From Linanthus parryae (Eukaryota > Streptophyta > Magnoliopsida > Ericales > Polemoniaceae), in assembly GCA_023055425.1 (NCBI GenBank), contig JALGPY010000008.1:11356501-11420500 (forward strand): 64,000 nt of DNA. The letters are read 5' to 3'. A program made the translations under genes and the position numbers. Numbering within the stretch: the stretch's first letter is position 1; every line of letters starts with the position of its first letter. The notes beneath the pieces are model-generated. The model was not told the DNA's origin, did no database searches, and worked only from the letters and a program-made list of their open reading frames with translations. This document shows, one piece after another, positions 1-11,900 of this stretch.

Positions 1-3000
1 AGGCATGTTACTCCCACTGTCCTGGAGATCCGTAGGAACTATTTCCTGTTGATCATTCAGGGATGGGGTGTCATCCAGTGAAACCTTTATTTCGTAGAGA
101 CTTACTTCTCAACGAACCTCTTCCTGAATTGAATTTTAGTTAGTACATAAGCTGCCGATTCCCATGGCCTAAGGTGACCTCATATAGGTTGCCTATTGGC
201 CCACATCTCGTAGGGTGTAGTGGCTACAGACTTGGTGGACTTATGGTTGAGTGTGTTAATAGCCTTTTAGCAAAGCGTCTCCTCCGAATAGGGAACTTGT
301 ACTTTGCACGCTCTATCATACATCAGACCATCTTTTACAGTATCCTATTCCCCTTTATCCTCTACAGCATATTGCTGGGGCGTGGGGATAGCGAACTGCC
401 TTACTATTTCTTTCCATCACATAGCTCTTGCTAAGATAGATACTTCCAGTCTCATTCTGGCCAAGGACATATCCTTTTATCCTGACGGTTTTCTACCTTT
501 TGTAGAGACCTGTCTGAAGCACCCTTGTGCCTCAGACTTATGTGGCCCAAGCACACACAGTTGAGACGCAGACAATCATCTACGAAGTGATGGAACAGTA
601 AGCACCATGTCTTAGCTCTAACAAATAATGGAATACAACAATAGAATGAATAATATACAAAGACTCAGTAGTTCTTAATGCTCTACTGGATGGTTTGCGT
701 TTCGCCTTTCTTGTCCGGCAAGAACCACACACAGGTAAGGGTACCTTGGGCAAAATCCAAGCAGGCCTGCCCTAGCTAGCCTGAACATCCTTTCCTGTCA
801 ACGTGTGTCTTAATCCAGCGCGCCACATATCAGAATCTTAAGTCATACTCTTAAGTTTACATCCAAGAATTATGAGGCGTTACTCATGCTAGAATCTTAA
901 GAACGCAAACACCATGATATAACCATATCCAAAATTAAAACTGTGACCAAAACAACTTTTGGTGGCAGCTCCCTCAAAGATAATCCTATCGATCCTTAGA
1001 CGAGAAGTTATTTGCCAGGTCTGGCCTTTTCTCTTGTCTTAGGAAAACTCCTTTGCCCTTTTGCGTTTGTCAGTCTTGGGTAATACTGGACTTATACCAA
1101 TATTGCCCCTAAATTCCCTTATCCTTGCCCCACCTGTTGCCTTGGTCCTAATACCGGGCTAGGGGATATATCTGCCTATCATACTTCACTAAGTATGATC
1201 ATACTTCACTAACAGCCTTTAGCAATCATATATTGCTTAAGCATCCGAAGTATGCTGGACTAGTGTTCTTAGCAAACTCCTTTTGCTTAGATCCTAGAAC
1301 AGGGTGATGTTTGGCCTTATCCAAACATCTTGACACTTACAAAGTGTGTCATATAATGTTCCATGAAATGTGGCAAAGATTGCAGCAATTTGCAAATCGG
1401 ATAGCCTGTATCTGACAGCCTATAACTTTCTGATCATAAGTGGCATCAATCTCAGACGTTAAAGTCGAGTGCTCAATCTTATGACATGAGCCATAACTCA
1501 TAGTTAAGGTAGGATTATTATGAGTCACTACTCACAATTTATGTACGCAAATGGCTAAGACGGATCCAAAATTCTTCTTTGACTTCCTACAATTTTAAAA
1601 GTGGTCTTGAACATGCTGATGAGGTCATTTCCCCACATTTTCATAGCATGCTCTATGACATTATCTTGGCTGCTGCCCCCCCCCCCCACTATTGGTGAGC
1701 CTAAAGATAATGTCCATGTGCTGCTGTGACAACTTATTCATCACAGGTTCGACCATGTTTGTAGGTGGCTGACAACCTATGTCCAACGGATGGTTACATA
1801 GTACGACGACTTATCATATCGTTTGTTGTCACCATTTTTAGCCTTTACAGTTTTGATTTAGACACGATTGATAGAGACATTGTGGAGGTTAATCACTAGC
1901 ATTTACTTAGCTCCAAAATAACATGTGACATCGATTAAACTTAATAGTTCCTCACAAGGACTCCACCAAAACCTAGCGTATATCCTAGGAATCAAATCTC
2001 ATCACTTGTGATTTCCTATCAATTTTAATCATGTCATCATGTGAGCTCTTTTTTTTTAGTTATTTGGCATGCGAGGTTAAACATATATATCCAATCACAC
2101 ACAGTTATAACATAAAACAAGCATAAGCATAAATAAATATGCAATGGATGTGGCCCCTAAGGTGCACTCCCACTATTGAGAGTACTTCTTGAGCAAGTCT
2201 TGAACTCCATCTCATGCCATCTCGCCTACTTGAGGACTCCAAGCTTGAGGCTCCTTTAGACCATCTATTTGCTCCATGCACCCTGCGCCATAGCTTTTGG
2301 TTTAGCCACCTCTCTTTAAGCTTCTATTCTTCAATCTTCACTAACTATCTTATTTCTAATAAGAAGTAACCTCTAATAGGCGATTTAGATGAGAAGAGAA
2401 GACAATAGAGTATGTAGAGAGGCACGACACGCAGGCCGTATTTTAATTACATATTCAAAAACCAAAACCAAAACCAAAACCAAAGTATAAAACATCTATG
2501 CCACATCCATGCACCAAACACATCCATTCAACCCACAACAGCATGTGTAACAATAAAATAAACATACTGGAATTTTCAGGAAATTTCCTGAATTAATCTG
2601 TAATTACTGGAAATTAATAAGCAATAATCTAATCAACTAAAAAGATTGAAAATTGCTCCCTACCACTTAGGGTCTCACCACCTATGGCAAAACGTAGGGA
2701 AAAATGACCTATGTCTCCAGAAAAAATTTGGGCTCAAATCAGTGTGTTTAAGGTCGTCAAACTGCCTCGGGAAGTGTGCTAAACACTAATTAATTAATCT
2801 GAAAATTACTAAAATTTTCCGTCGCTCCAAAAATTATGAAAAAATATCAAAAAAATATGAAATTTAATTTGGAGTCCCTAGGAAAAAACCGGGCGAAAAA
2901 TGACGGCGGGAGGAGGCCGCACGCGCCCTCACGCGCCGCAACGCTTGGGCGCGTCCGCCTCCGTCACGCGCCGACGTCGGCCATGTGCTGGGTCAGCAAG

Positions 3001-3896
3001 CCACGTGGCAAGCCACGTCAGCACCTATGCTGACGTCAGTTGCCACGCCAGCACCTATGCTGACGTCAGCTGCCACGTCATCTGCCACGTCAGCAACCGT
3101 TCCCGACGTAATTAATTTTTCCGGGATCGTCTTTTCGTCCTGATCCCGATTATGTGGTCAAAATCTAATTTTAACAAGTTTTGAAAAAACGTGTTCTACT
3201 GATTGGATCTAGCAGTCCAGATTAATACAGTTCCGAATCTTTAAAAATTCATAACTAATTCATCGTAACTCCAAAAATTATAAAATTTAAATTTCTGGAA
3301 TCCTCGTAAGAAACCCTACCTAACCATATAGGTTTCGTCTACTGGTTATGAAATTTCAGAAACTCGATTTTTAAAACAGATTCGGGAACGCATAACGAGG
3401 CACGAAAAATAAGCCTAAGGCTGTGATACTAATGAAGGGCATGAAGGATCTACAACATGAATTATAGCGGAAGATTCATGTGTTTACCTTGTCTTCCTAA
3501 GCTCCTTAATGCAACGGATGATCGTTGTGTTGCTTGCTTTCACGCGCCTCCGTCTTGAACTTGCTCCCACCAATCTAGTGTGAATCTCGAGGACGAACAC
3601 TGTGATCCACACCACGTTCCACCTCCTTGGATGAAGTTGGAGAGAGACTAGGGTTCTCTACAACTAGTATGAATCTAGACAGAGTAACTTTTCTCTATGG
3701 AATAGCCATTAACCTTAGCATAATGTGTAGGAGGTTACCTTTTTATATAGACAAAACTTCTCCTAGGTTTGCACATAAACCCCTAGGGTTTGAGCCTTAG
3801 CTACTAACCCCTCTAGATTGTGCATTAGTGCAACTAACCTCATAAGGTTATGATAATTGCATTGGGCACCCCACATGGGCGCACCAATTGCTAACA
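1..3896 (-). mobile_element. Coding-degenerate Copia-type LTR element, 5' part (runs off left edge)
   Basis: Read on the minus strand, this is an LTR (3433-3896), a tRNA primer site, a long leader and a decayed gag-pol-like interior that continues past position 1. It aligns as reverse complement with 33049 to about 37090 in the same window. Around 150-530 the match to 36560-36950 is roughly 93%, with mostly the same stops and indels, so the coding decay is older than the two insertions. No reading frame longer than about 90 codons resembles a retroviral-type protein. The intact relative at 25562-33517 probably supplied proteins in trans (inference). The interior is gag/pol-derived but scrambled. 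A TTTGGCATGC-type leader and a GC-rich TGACGT-motif block (about 2890-3110) lie next to the LTR. Confidence 0.85.
3433..3896 (-). repeat. 5' LTR of the left-edge element
   Basis: On the minus strand it starts TGTTAGCAATTGGTGC and ends in CCCTTCA, matching the 469-bp LTRs at 25562, 33049 and 40346 with scattered differences. Just inside it (plus strand about 3419-3431) is a mutated initiator-Met primer site, GGCTGTGATACTA against GGCTCTGATACCA. The 5-bp flank on the right is GCTTT. The matching target duplication lies outside the window. The TATA region is weaker than in the other LTRs (TTTTATATAG instead of CCTATATAAGG). Confidence 0.88.
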
Positions 3897-4311
3897 GCTT
3901 TTGAATCACCATCGAATAAAACCAGTTCAGACCACTACAACACCATTCACCCACCATTGGATTGAACCACCACTGGTTCGTCAAAACCACCACCCACAAC
4001 CATTGAATCCATTGCCTTCTTTGTGTTAAACTGCTCCCGCTTCCAGTTGGAGTAGAGAGATGAACATAAAGGCCTGGGAGGTTTCATGAGAGATTAGGTG
4101 AGTGATGATCAGAGTTGACAATTGTAGTGGACCAATAAAAACAAACCCCACTTAAAGCAACAGAGACCATCTTAGTAATCCACCCACAGCCTTATTATTC
4201 TCCAAGACCCTATGTTTGAACTTTAACCACCCATTTTTATGGAACAAACTCAAGAGAACCAAATGCAGCAGCAATAATGCAGACCATAATAGTCAAGGAA
4301 AAAAACTCGTT
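3897..4311. other. Spacer between left element and gene A 3' end
   Basis: I see no gene or repeat structure here. Two short repetitive phrases based on ACCACCAC/CCATTG occur around 3930-4010. The stretch probably holds sequence beyond the poly(A) site of gene A. Confidence 0.4.
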
Positions 4312-4317
4312 TTTATT
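4312..4317 (-). terminator. Poly(A) signal AATAAA of gene A
   Basis: The minus strand reads CTCAATAAAAACG about 115 nt after the TAA stop of the F-box/DUF295 gene A. That is a canonical polyadenylation hexamer at a normal 3'UTR distance. Confidence 0.55.
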
Positions 4318-4429
4318 GAGCAACACAGGCACATATAAAGTTAACCAATGTTATCTTAATTTGATCTACAGCCAGGAATATGATGTATACTAAATCAAAC
4401 AAGAAACAACACCAGCAGCAACGAGCTCG

Positions 4430-5575
4430 TTAGAAAGAGGGCAAGACCCAGATGGGCGGACAGTAATTACTAAGCGATGTTTCACGGTAGAGAGGCTCGA
4501 ATGCTCCAGTTGCCAAGTTGTAGATACCCATGTCCGTACCACCAATTATACTGTCAGCAAATGCATAGCCATTCACATAATCATCAGTAAAGTAGACGCA
4601 ATTGGGCTTCACTCCCACAGCAGCAGCTGAAGGAACACAGATCGAAGTATTGTGACCCACGAAGATCGAAGCTCCTCCCAAATCATTTACCTCTTGCCAT
4701 TTGTAAAAGCTGCTGGTGGTGGTTGAAGATTCATCATCATCAACAGGCTTGCATATGCTAAACCCAGTTGTCCTGTAACTGTCATCATCCTTGTTGCTTG
4801 GATTGAATAAAATTCTCACAACGGCGAGTAAATCACCACAACATTCTGTCAAGTATGCCTGTCCTCCATTTTCCGTCGCAAAGTGAGGAGGTAGCGCTCC
4901 AACGATCTCCGTTCTGGGGTCCGGCACTCGAACATCGCAAACAAGGATGTAATTTGCAGAATTTATTGCATAAAACTTATCCTTGTGGTAAGTAACATCA
5001 TAGATGGGATAGCATGTTTCGACAAATGTCCATCCAGGGTTTCCTGGTGTCCAGAATGCCAGCATGACAGGTACCACTAGGAACCCTAGAGCAATCATCA
5101 CCGCATAGTCATCAGTGGCCGAAGGGCTTGCCGATAACGTTGCTCCGTAAATGTATTTCATGGGAGATGTCCTGAATGTCACGAGTTGGGGAAGAGAAAT
5201 CCTAGTCCGGTTCAATGGATGCAGCAGCTCCACCCCTTCTTCATCTATAGTTATCAACCAACCCATCGATCCGATGCACCACTTCCCTTTTGCTTCAGGT
5301 AAAGCAATCTTCTTAGACATGCCACCCTTTGACACGTTTACAAACTCACGCACATCAGTTTCTGTTCTTTTTTCAGCCAGCATAAGCCATGGAGGTTGGA
5401 CGACTGAATATGGAGAAGACGAAGACGACACAAGCTGTTGATTGAAATTCTCTTTAACCGCCACAGATCTCCATGACCTGCAAACTCCACCGAAAGCAAC
5501 AAAATCTTCGTATATATCAACCTTTTTCACAATCATTGTCAAAAGTTCTGGCAGAAGTTGATCCCAGTTCGCCAT
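4430..5575 (-). CDS. F-box/DUF295 protein (copy A)
   Basis: The product is 381 aa. Residues about 5-45 (LLPELLTMIVKKV, then GGVCRSWRSVAVKENF) form an F-box-like helix set of the type that docks substrate adaptors to SKP1 in SCF ubiquitin ligases. The rest is the plant DUF295 (KIB1-4 type beta-propeller) region. Its family hallmarks are GSMGWLITIDEEG, LLHPLNRTRISLP, LSASPS, DVTYHKDKFYAI, VGVKPNCVYFTDDY and DMGIYNLATG. The reading frame is open end to end and matches the lengths of copies C (386) and D (386). The ATG is in ATGGCGAACTGGGA, conserved among paralogs. A splice acceptor (GCAG/CTGGGAG) lies about 42 nt upstream, so the coding region is one exon behind a 5'UTR intron. The substrate is unknown. 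It could be recently expanded and weakly expressed, but nothing in it is broken. Confidence 0.88.
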   Translation of the reverse strand: MANWDQLLPELLTMIVKKVDIYEDFVAFGGVCRSWRSVAVKENFNQQLVSSSSSPYSVVQPPWLMLAEKRTETDVREFVNVSKGGMSKKIALPEAKGKWCIGSMGWLITIDEEGVELLHPLNRTRISLPQLVTFRTSPMKYIYGATLSASPSATDDYAVMIALGFLVVPVMLAFWTPGNPGWTFVETCYPIYDVTYHKDKFYAINSANYILVCDVRVPDPRTEIVGALPPHFATENGGQAYLTECCGDLLAVVRILFNPSNKDDDSYRTTGFSICKPVDDDESSTTTSSFYKWQEVNDLGGASIFVGHNTSICVPSAAAVGVKPNCVYFTDDYVNGYAFADSIIGGTDMGIYNLATGAFEPLYRETSLSNYCPPIWVLPSF

Positions 5576-6905
5576 CGAAGGAGTCTATTAGATTTATTCC
5601 CTCCTTTGTACTCCCAGCTGCGGAATGCAGCATTTAGATTCGAATGATTGGGGCTACATAGATACAGACAAGTAAAAGTTGTAATAAACTAATCATAGTG
5701 CTATTCCTGGTCAGGGAATGCAAATTATTCAATTTATGATATTCTTCTGCCCGAATGCTTCTGGCCTCTTCCTAGTCGGCTCATAGGACGACTAGATTTT
5801 GATATTATGAAGTTAACCACAAAGGAAGGAGAGATCAGCTACTAGATTCTGATATTATGGTGTTAAGAAATCCCACACCACAGGAGAAATCCTTCAGCTG
5901 TTTTTGCATGTTGTTTTGGAAGCTTAGGAGTCGAGCCGATAGAAACATATTGTGTTCTAACCAAGATATTTTTATTGTTTCTCCTTTTAGTTTTGTTAGA
6001 TATTGTTCGTCACATAATTGTTGTCGAAACTACCCACTTCTCACAACCAGAGCCGCCAACCGGTTTGAATCTCCCCGTGTCAACACATGTTTAAATTTTA
6101 CCATTATGTTTTACGTTAATTAATGAATTTCATCTTCTATGGCTGCCTAAGATGCTAGATTTCTATAGTAGTGATTGATAAAATAGTACTTCTTCCGTCC
6201 CACAAAGATAGTCCATTTTTGAAACTACAACTTTTTTTTGGAGACATGCAATTAATGCTACACATTACAAGTTGTTGGTATACTATTTTCACTATTATTC
6301 TTGATTTTGTTTTGTCCAAGACTAGGTGCATTGAATATGAAAGGGTAGTATTGTAACTTCATTGTATTTTTTACCTTGAAAATGTAAGTGGACAATCATT
6401 TTGAAACATACCAAAATAGAAATATAGAATATCCTTGCGGGACGGAGGGAGTAGAAATGAAAGTTAAATTTACGCTCTCTACGAGGAATTCGAACAAACA
6501 GGTTTGAGACCTAATAATTGACCAGAGAAGATGAAAAGTTTAAGAGATCATGATTAAGGGAGGGAGGGTTCTCTTTCTTAGGGCCATGGGTCCTAATTTG
6601 ATATGATCCTTCTTTTTTGAAAAGGAAAGAAAAAAATCCCCAATTTGGTATTTAGTAATTCATCACACAGCGCATTGACAGATTCACAGGTGCAAAGCCC
6701 TAAGATACAGATAATCCAATAGAAGAGAAGAAATAATTGATTAAAGAGCTGAAGAAACGTCACAACTGAAGAAGAATATGCCAATGCGTGGATCATACCT
6801 CGGTCTCGGTGGTTCAAGACCAGATCCAGACCACTCGTCCGTGACTTGGCCTCTTCTGTCTTCCCAGTCGCCGGTGGAGTGTTTCAAATGGAATAGGAAC
6901 GGGAT
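5576..6905 (-). other. 5'UTR of gene A: exon 2 leader, intron, noncoding exon 1
   Basis: On the minus strand, 5576-5617 is leader after an acceptor (CCGCAG/CTGGGAG). About 5618-6798 is an intron ending at a donor read as GACCGAG/GTATGATCC, and about 6799-6905 is a noncoding first exon. The model rests on the same donor/acceptor arrangement at equivalent places in copies B, C and D and on conservation of the exon-1 phrase CGGCGACTGGG(A/G)AGACAG with copy B (48052-48130). No transcript data support it. The intron aligns with 47100-48050 upstream of copy B and carries a MITE that B lacks. Confidence 0.5.
6189..6451. mobile_element. Stowaway-like MITE in gene A 5'UTR intron
   Basis: The 263-bp element has ends CTTCTTCCGTCCCACAAAGA and (reverse) CTCCCTCCGTCCCGCAAGGA. 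These are the CTCCCTCCGTCCC terminal inverted repeats typical of Stowaway elements (Tc1/mariner group). TA dinucleotides flank both sides (6187-6188 and 6452-6453). Subterminal phrases GATAGTCCATTTTTGAAAC and the reverse of GTGGACAATCATTTTGAAAC continue the inverted repeat. The equivalent site near 47405 in copy B has no insertion. Confidence 0.88.
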
Positions 6906-6934
6906 GTAACTTCTGGGTTCTGTGACTACTTCGA

Positions 6935-6942
6935 TTTATATA
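6935..6942 (-). promoter_or_regulatory. TATA box of gene A (TATATAAA)
   Basis: The minus strand reads CTTATATAAATCGAAG about 30 nt upstream of the inferred first exon. The equivalent site in copy B (about 48131-48140) has decayed to GTATAAATCG. Confidence 0.5.
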
Positions 6943-6949
6943 AGTAAAG

Positions 6950-7340
6950 GGTCTTGCCTGAAAATCAACAGATCTATAAGAGCTGATGAGAAAGGGTTCT
7001 TTTTTTAAAGAATCAAATTTGAGGGATCATTGTATAATAGTAAGTTCTTGAGGGCTAAACTGTAAACTTATTTAAAGGCATGTTTCGGTTTCTGGACTAA
7101 CCCGGTTGGAGTGGACCGGGCTGGAGTCAAACTGGTCTAGCCCAACTGCAATTAATTGCAACTCGTGAACTCTATTGGGTGAAATTTCGTAAAACAAAAT
7201 CAGTTCCTTTCTTGCTACATGGAGTTGCAGATAGAAAAAATTGAACTGTTTTTATTTACGGTTTGGGAGATCTCGAGAGCCAGAAATAAAATAAAAAAAT
7301 CTTAAAGATTAACAGACGACGGACAAAGCAGGGATCGTTT
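6950..7340. other. Upstream flank of gene A, duplicated upstream of copy B
   Basis: There is no gene. The sequence aligns with 48140-48850 and 52319-52400, for example TATTGGGTGAAATTT(C/T)GTAAAAC. It is therefore part of a block duplication that included gene A/B and its promoter. Copy B carries two insertions inside this stretch (a MITE and an LTR element), and the A side is the empty version. Confidence 0.6.
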
Positions 7341-7469
7341 ACTTACATGGGCGATATCCTAGATTGCGAGGAAAGAGTTGAAACAAACTTGATGATTTCT
7401 TCGCAAAATCATGTGATGATTTCTTCGCAAAATCATGAAAGCCTTCCAAATGGTTCCCTTCTATCACAA

Positions 7470-7830
7470 GCAACAATCAAAGTTAATTTTGATGTAGCAA
7501 TTTTATCACACACATTCGCCGGAACAATAGTCGGAGATAAAGATGGAAGATTTCGGGTGGAGTTTACCTCTCATATTCAATTCTTCTCTAACACTATGAT
7601 GGCTGAGGTGATCGCGATGTGAGAGGCTCTAATCTGGCTACAACGACATGAATTTGGTGAATTCGAGATTAAATCAGACTGCAAAATGGGAAGCGTTGAG
7701 AAGCCGGGAAATGAAAGCTTTGTGAAGAAATTAGGCACCATTTGAAAAGCTTGAGATGCCTATCTATCTCTTTTGTTTGGCGAGGCATAAATACCCTTGC
7801 CCGTAGAATAGTCAAGGAAAGTAGCAGGGT
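7470..7830 (+). pseudogene. RNase H-like (RVT_3) remnant of a non-LTR element
   Basis: Conceptual translation gives IKVNFDVAI, then DGRFRVEFTSHI, FFSNTMMAEVIAM, a stop, EALIWLQRHEFGEFEI and SDCKM. This is the order of the plant RNase H-like domain at the C-terminus of LINE ORF2 proteins (KxNFDG, DGRF, AEAxAxREAL, ESDC). The stop replaces the residue after AM, and the frame is lost again after about 7690. Only this domain is left. I see no poly(A) tail. Confidence 0.55.
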
Positions 7831-7839
7831 TAAAACGAC

Positions 7840-8338
7840 CCTATGACTTAACATATGCCCTAGTTAGTGCAAATGTTGTACAGATATCAAGTTTATTTTG
7901 AGACTTAGATATTCTTCGTCTACCAGGTTTGATGAAATGAAAATTAGTCTTAATGTTTTTACCACTTGCAATCTCTCCCCCCTTCCTCTGTTCAACGTCT
8001 CTCTCAATCTCTCCCTCCCTCATCTCGTTCTGGATTCAAAGTTCCGGACCATTTTTTTTGGTACGGTATTTCAAACTATGGTATACATGATAGACACAAA
8101 TTGCTGCAACTAATAACTCCTTATTGCGAGGTCTTCTCTCTTCTCCTCAACAGTTATCTACTAATTAGGTCGGATCCAAAAGGGACGGGGCTGCCAAAAA
8201 CTGAGTAGTTGACCTAATGGTAAAGGGGCCATGTTTGTTTCTAGGAACTAGAGAGAGATTAATGAAGTACATTCTAATTACCCCTTTGAAATTTTGTTTT
8301 GATTTGACCCAAGTCGCAGAAAAACAAAAATGTCCTGA
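7840..8338. other. Gene-free stretch, partly duplicated at 52440-52690
   Basis: From about 7960 to 8230 the sequence matches 52440-52690, for example CGGTATTTCAAACTA and ACAAATTGCTG. It marks the far edge of the A/B block duplication. I see no coding or structural signal. Confidence 0.55.
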
Positions 8339-8880
8339 TTTTTTTTTTTTTTTTTTTTTTTGGTGAAAGTAAAAAATATTATTAAACAAGTCGGCACCAA
8401 AACAAGAGGAGCATTACAGCTTAGAAGCTAGCAGCTAAACGAAGTACAAAGGCTACCATCTAGCAACTACTAAACAAGCTAGAGGCTATATATTATATAC
8501 AACAAAAGATATAGCCTCGAAACCCAACTCCTAAACATACATACATACAAACCAGTACACACAAGCTAGCCTTATGTAGGCTGACCATACACACTTAGAA
8601 ACCCACTGCCATCTTAGCTAGGCGATGTGCCTCCTTCACAAAGTCCCTCGGGACTTTTGCCAAGATACAAGTACCAAAACAAGCTGCTTCCTGCTTGATG
8701 AAATCCAAAATCGGTGCCTCCTTGTACGACGCCTCCTCACTCGCCTGTACGAGATGATAAGATATAAGGCTATCAGTATAGATCAATATATGAGAAAAAT
8801 TGTGCTTACGCGCAAGTAATAAACCCTGGTAAACCGCCAGCAACTCCATCCAATGGATGTAATGGTGACTAATGGTATAT
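8339..8880 (-). mobile_element. 5'-truncated LINE fragment with poly(A) tail and RNase H domain
   Basis: A run of about 23 T on the plus strand (8340-8362) is the poly(A) tail of a minus-strand insertion. Upstream of it, 8595-8849 encodes ELLAVYQGLLLARKH, ILIYTDSL and HRLAKMAVGF, the second half of a plant LINE RNase H domain. Everything 5' of this domain is absent, as is usual for incomplete target-primed reverse transcription. I did not find a convincing target duplication. It is distinct from the full LINE that starts only about 35 bp away. Confidence 0.65.
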
Positions 8881-8899
8881 GTACCACAGGGGCAGAAAA

Positions 8900-8915
8900 T
8901 TAGAATTTTGGATTT
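8900..8915. repeat. Target-site duplication of the LINE, left copy
   Basis: TTAGAATTTTGGATTT is repeated exactly at 14451-14466. The last bases merge with the T run of the poly(A) tail. Confidence 0.88.
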
Positions 8916-8956
8916 TTTTTTTGAGGAAAATATTCAATTAAAGCCGAAAAAACAAT

Positions 8957-11900
8957 TCAATGAACGGGTACATCAAAATCAACTAGTAGAATAGGAATTA
9001 ACCATTCCGGTTTATCTTCCCAAAGAGATAAGCCTTGCGTGTGATGCTCCGCCTTCGCCACGTGGTCTGCTACTCGGTTAATGGTGCGTGGAACCGCACG
9101 AGCTTTTATGTCGGCCAGATCTCGAGAGAGTTCTTGAATGCTCTCAACCACCTCCGCTGTATTCGAAAAGTCAGTCCATTTCTCTCCGTTGATAGCTCTG
9201 GTGATGTCTCTCACCACCGAGGTTGAGTCTCCTTCAACCACCACTCGCCGGAAACCTCTGCTCTTTGCCTCTTCCATAGCGAACAGAGCCGCTCTCATCT
9301 CAGCTTCTCTCGCAGTCTCACACTTTCGAAACTCCTTCGATCCTGCAAGCACAAACTCTCCTTGGTCATTTCTGATAATGAAGCCCCCCCTCGATCTCTT
9401 GGAGACTGGGTGCCATGACCCATCAAAATTTATTTTGACCGTACGGGCCGGAGGTCTCTGCCATCTAGATTCCATTACCGACGATTTTCCAGGTATTGTT
9501 TGCCGCTCTGATTTGTGTACCTCTTTCAACTCTTCATATCTCGAAATGACTTCTTGTGGTAAGGAATTGAACTCTACTTTCGTTCCTTGATGTACAGAGC
9601 TATTTCTGTTGATCGAAATCGTCCACATGGTCAGGCTCACCATTTTCTGATGATCGGAGCTTTGATTCTCAAATTGGGCGATTACCCAGTCTCTGAAACT
9701 AGTCGTCTCCAACGAATCCGTGAATTCTCTTCCAAAGAGGTTAGTCCAGATCCCCTTTATCTTCTTGCATGTTTGGAACAAGTGTTTGCTAGATTCTTCA
9801 TATTTGTTGCAGAAAGTACACAGGCGTTTAACTTCAATTCCCCTTTTCCTCAGATTCCTTGATGTGGCTATGCTGTACAAACTGGCCCGCCAGATGAAGT
9901 GTTTGATCTTTGACGGGATTTTGAGTCTCCACACCTTAGATATTGGGCTATCCTTCGGATCTGAGGTCCCTTCTGTCTTGGTAAACTTCTTCTCCATTAT
10001 CAAGTCGTAACCCGATTTAACTCTATATATAGCGCCATCTTCGTAATTCCATATTAAGCAGTCCTTTCTCTTCTTCTCCGGTAGTTGAACCTCTAGTATA
10101 TCCTGTCTATCCCACGGTTTTATTAGCTGTTTGATTTTGTCTTCATCCCATTCGTTACAATCTTTTTGGATCAACTCACTGACCCATTTTTATGCTGTTT
10201 CAGGCGTCTTGGAGATCAGGGAGAAGGATGGCCCTCTTTTAATCCATCTGTCGTGAATTGGAATTGAACTTCCGCCCCCTACCTTCCAGCGGAGGCCCTC
10301 TTGCAATATCTTCCTACCTTCTAAGATACTCCTCCAGGCAAAGGAGGGGTTATGTCCCAGCTTCGCATCGGAGAACTGTTCGTTTGCAAAGTATTTCGCC
10401 CGAAGGACTCTGCTAAGGATTGAGTCCGGTTGCTGTATAATCCGCCAGCTCTGCTTCGCCAACATCGCCGTGTTAAAAGCTTTGAAGTCTCGAAAAGCTA
10501 AGCCCCCATTCCTTTTTTGTTTCTGTACTCTGTTCCATTCCACCCACGGAATTCCTTTTATCTTGGCCTGTCTTACTCCACCAAAACTATCGCACTAATT
10601 TCTCCATCCTGTCACAGATACCGTCTGGCAGTCTAAAGCAGGACATGGCATATGTTGGGATTGCTTCAGAAATTGTGCGGATGAGGATTTCTTTGCCACC
10701 CGGGGTAAGAGGTCTTTCCTTCCACCCTTTTAGTCGACTGGCGAGTTTCTCTACCAGGTTGTTGAAAGAGACTGACTTGTTTCTCCCCATTGTGGTAGGG
10801 AGGCCTAAATAGCGGTCATATTTGTCTACTTCTGCCATCCTACAAAAATCAAGGACTTCCTTCTTCGCAGCTGCAGTAACATTTGAAGAGAACACTATAG
10901 CTGATTTCTCCGTATTGATTTTTTGGCCTGATGCTGCGCTGTAGTTTTGTTTGATTTGTAGTAGTGTGGATAGGTCCTGTGTATTTGCCTGTACAAAAAA
11001 CAAACTATCATCAGCGAAAAACAGGTGGGACACAAGTGGCCCACCACGAGACGCTGTAACTGCCGCTAAATCACCCCTCTCCACCGCAGTAGTTACGGCT
11101 CTCGACAACACTTCACTGCAAAGAAGGAAGATATAGGGGGATATAGGGCACCCCTGTCTCAGCCCTCTTTCAGGAATAACTCCTCCCGAAATTGCACCAT
11201 TACTCACAAAAGCGAACTGGACGGTGCTAACACAGTTCATAACTTGACTGATAAAAATAGGCCCAAACCCCATCTTCACAAGCGTTTCTCGAACAAATGC
11301 CATTCCACTCTATCGTAGGCCTTACTCATGTCAACTTTCATTGCTAGGTACCCTTTCTTCCCCTTCTTCCGCGTTTTTAGTGAGTGAATCACCTCAAACG
11401 CTGTTAGGATATTATCAGAGATTAAGCGTCCTGGAACAAAGGCGCTTTGGTTCTCGCTTATAATTTTAGGAAGGATTCTTTTCAACCTATTAGCCATGGC
11501 CTTAGAGACAATTTTGTAAATACTTGTACAAAGATTGATAGGTCTAAATCACCTGCTTTCCTTGGTTGTTTCACCTTTGGGATCAACACGAGAAGTGTGC
11601 TATTGTAATCTTCTAGACTTGCTACCTGGTTCAAAATTTGCAGACACGTTGCCGTAACACCGCTCCCCACAATATTCCAATATCGCTGGAAAAAGCCGGC
11701 ATTGAACCCATCGTGGCCCGGCGCTTTTCGGGCGCCATCACGAAGAGGGCAGCTCTAACCTCCTCTCCCGTGTAGGCCATCTCCATGTCATCCCTTTCTG
11801 CTTGGTTGATACTGAGCCCCACGTCCTCCAGGGCATTATCGATATCTTCCATAACCGGCTGATCAGATTTGAAGATAACTGAGAAGTGCTCTTCCAAAAT

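Noticed and set aside
3763..3999. Minus-strand 78-codon frame across the left LTR edge
   Set aside because: It straddles the LTR/host boundary and has no homolog among the other LTR copies.
9035..10010. Plus-strand frames opposite LINE ORF2
   Set aside because: They are antisense shadows of the zf-RVT and RNase H domains.
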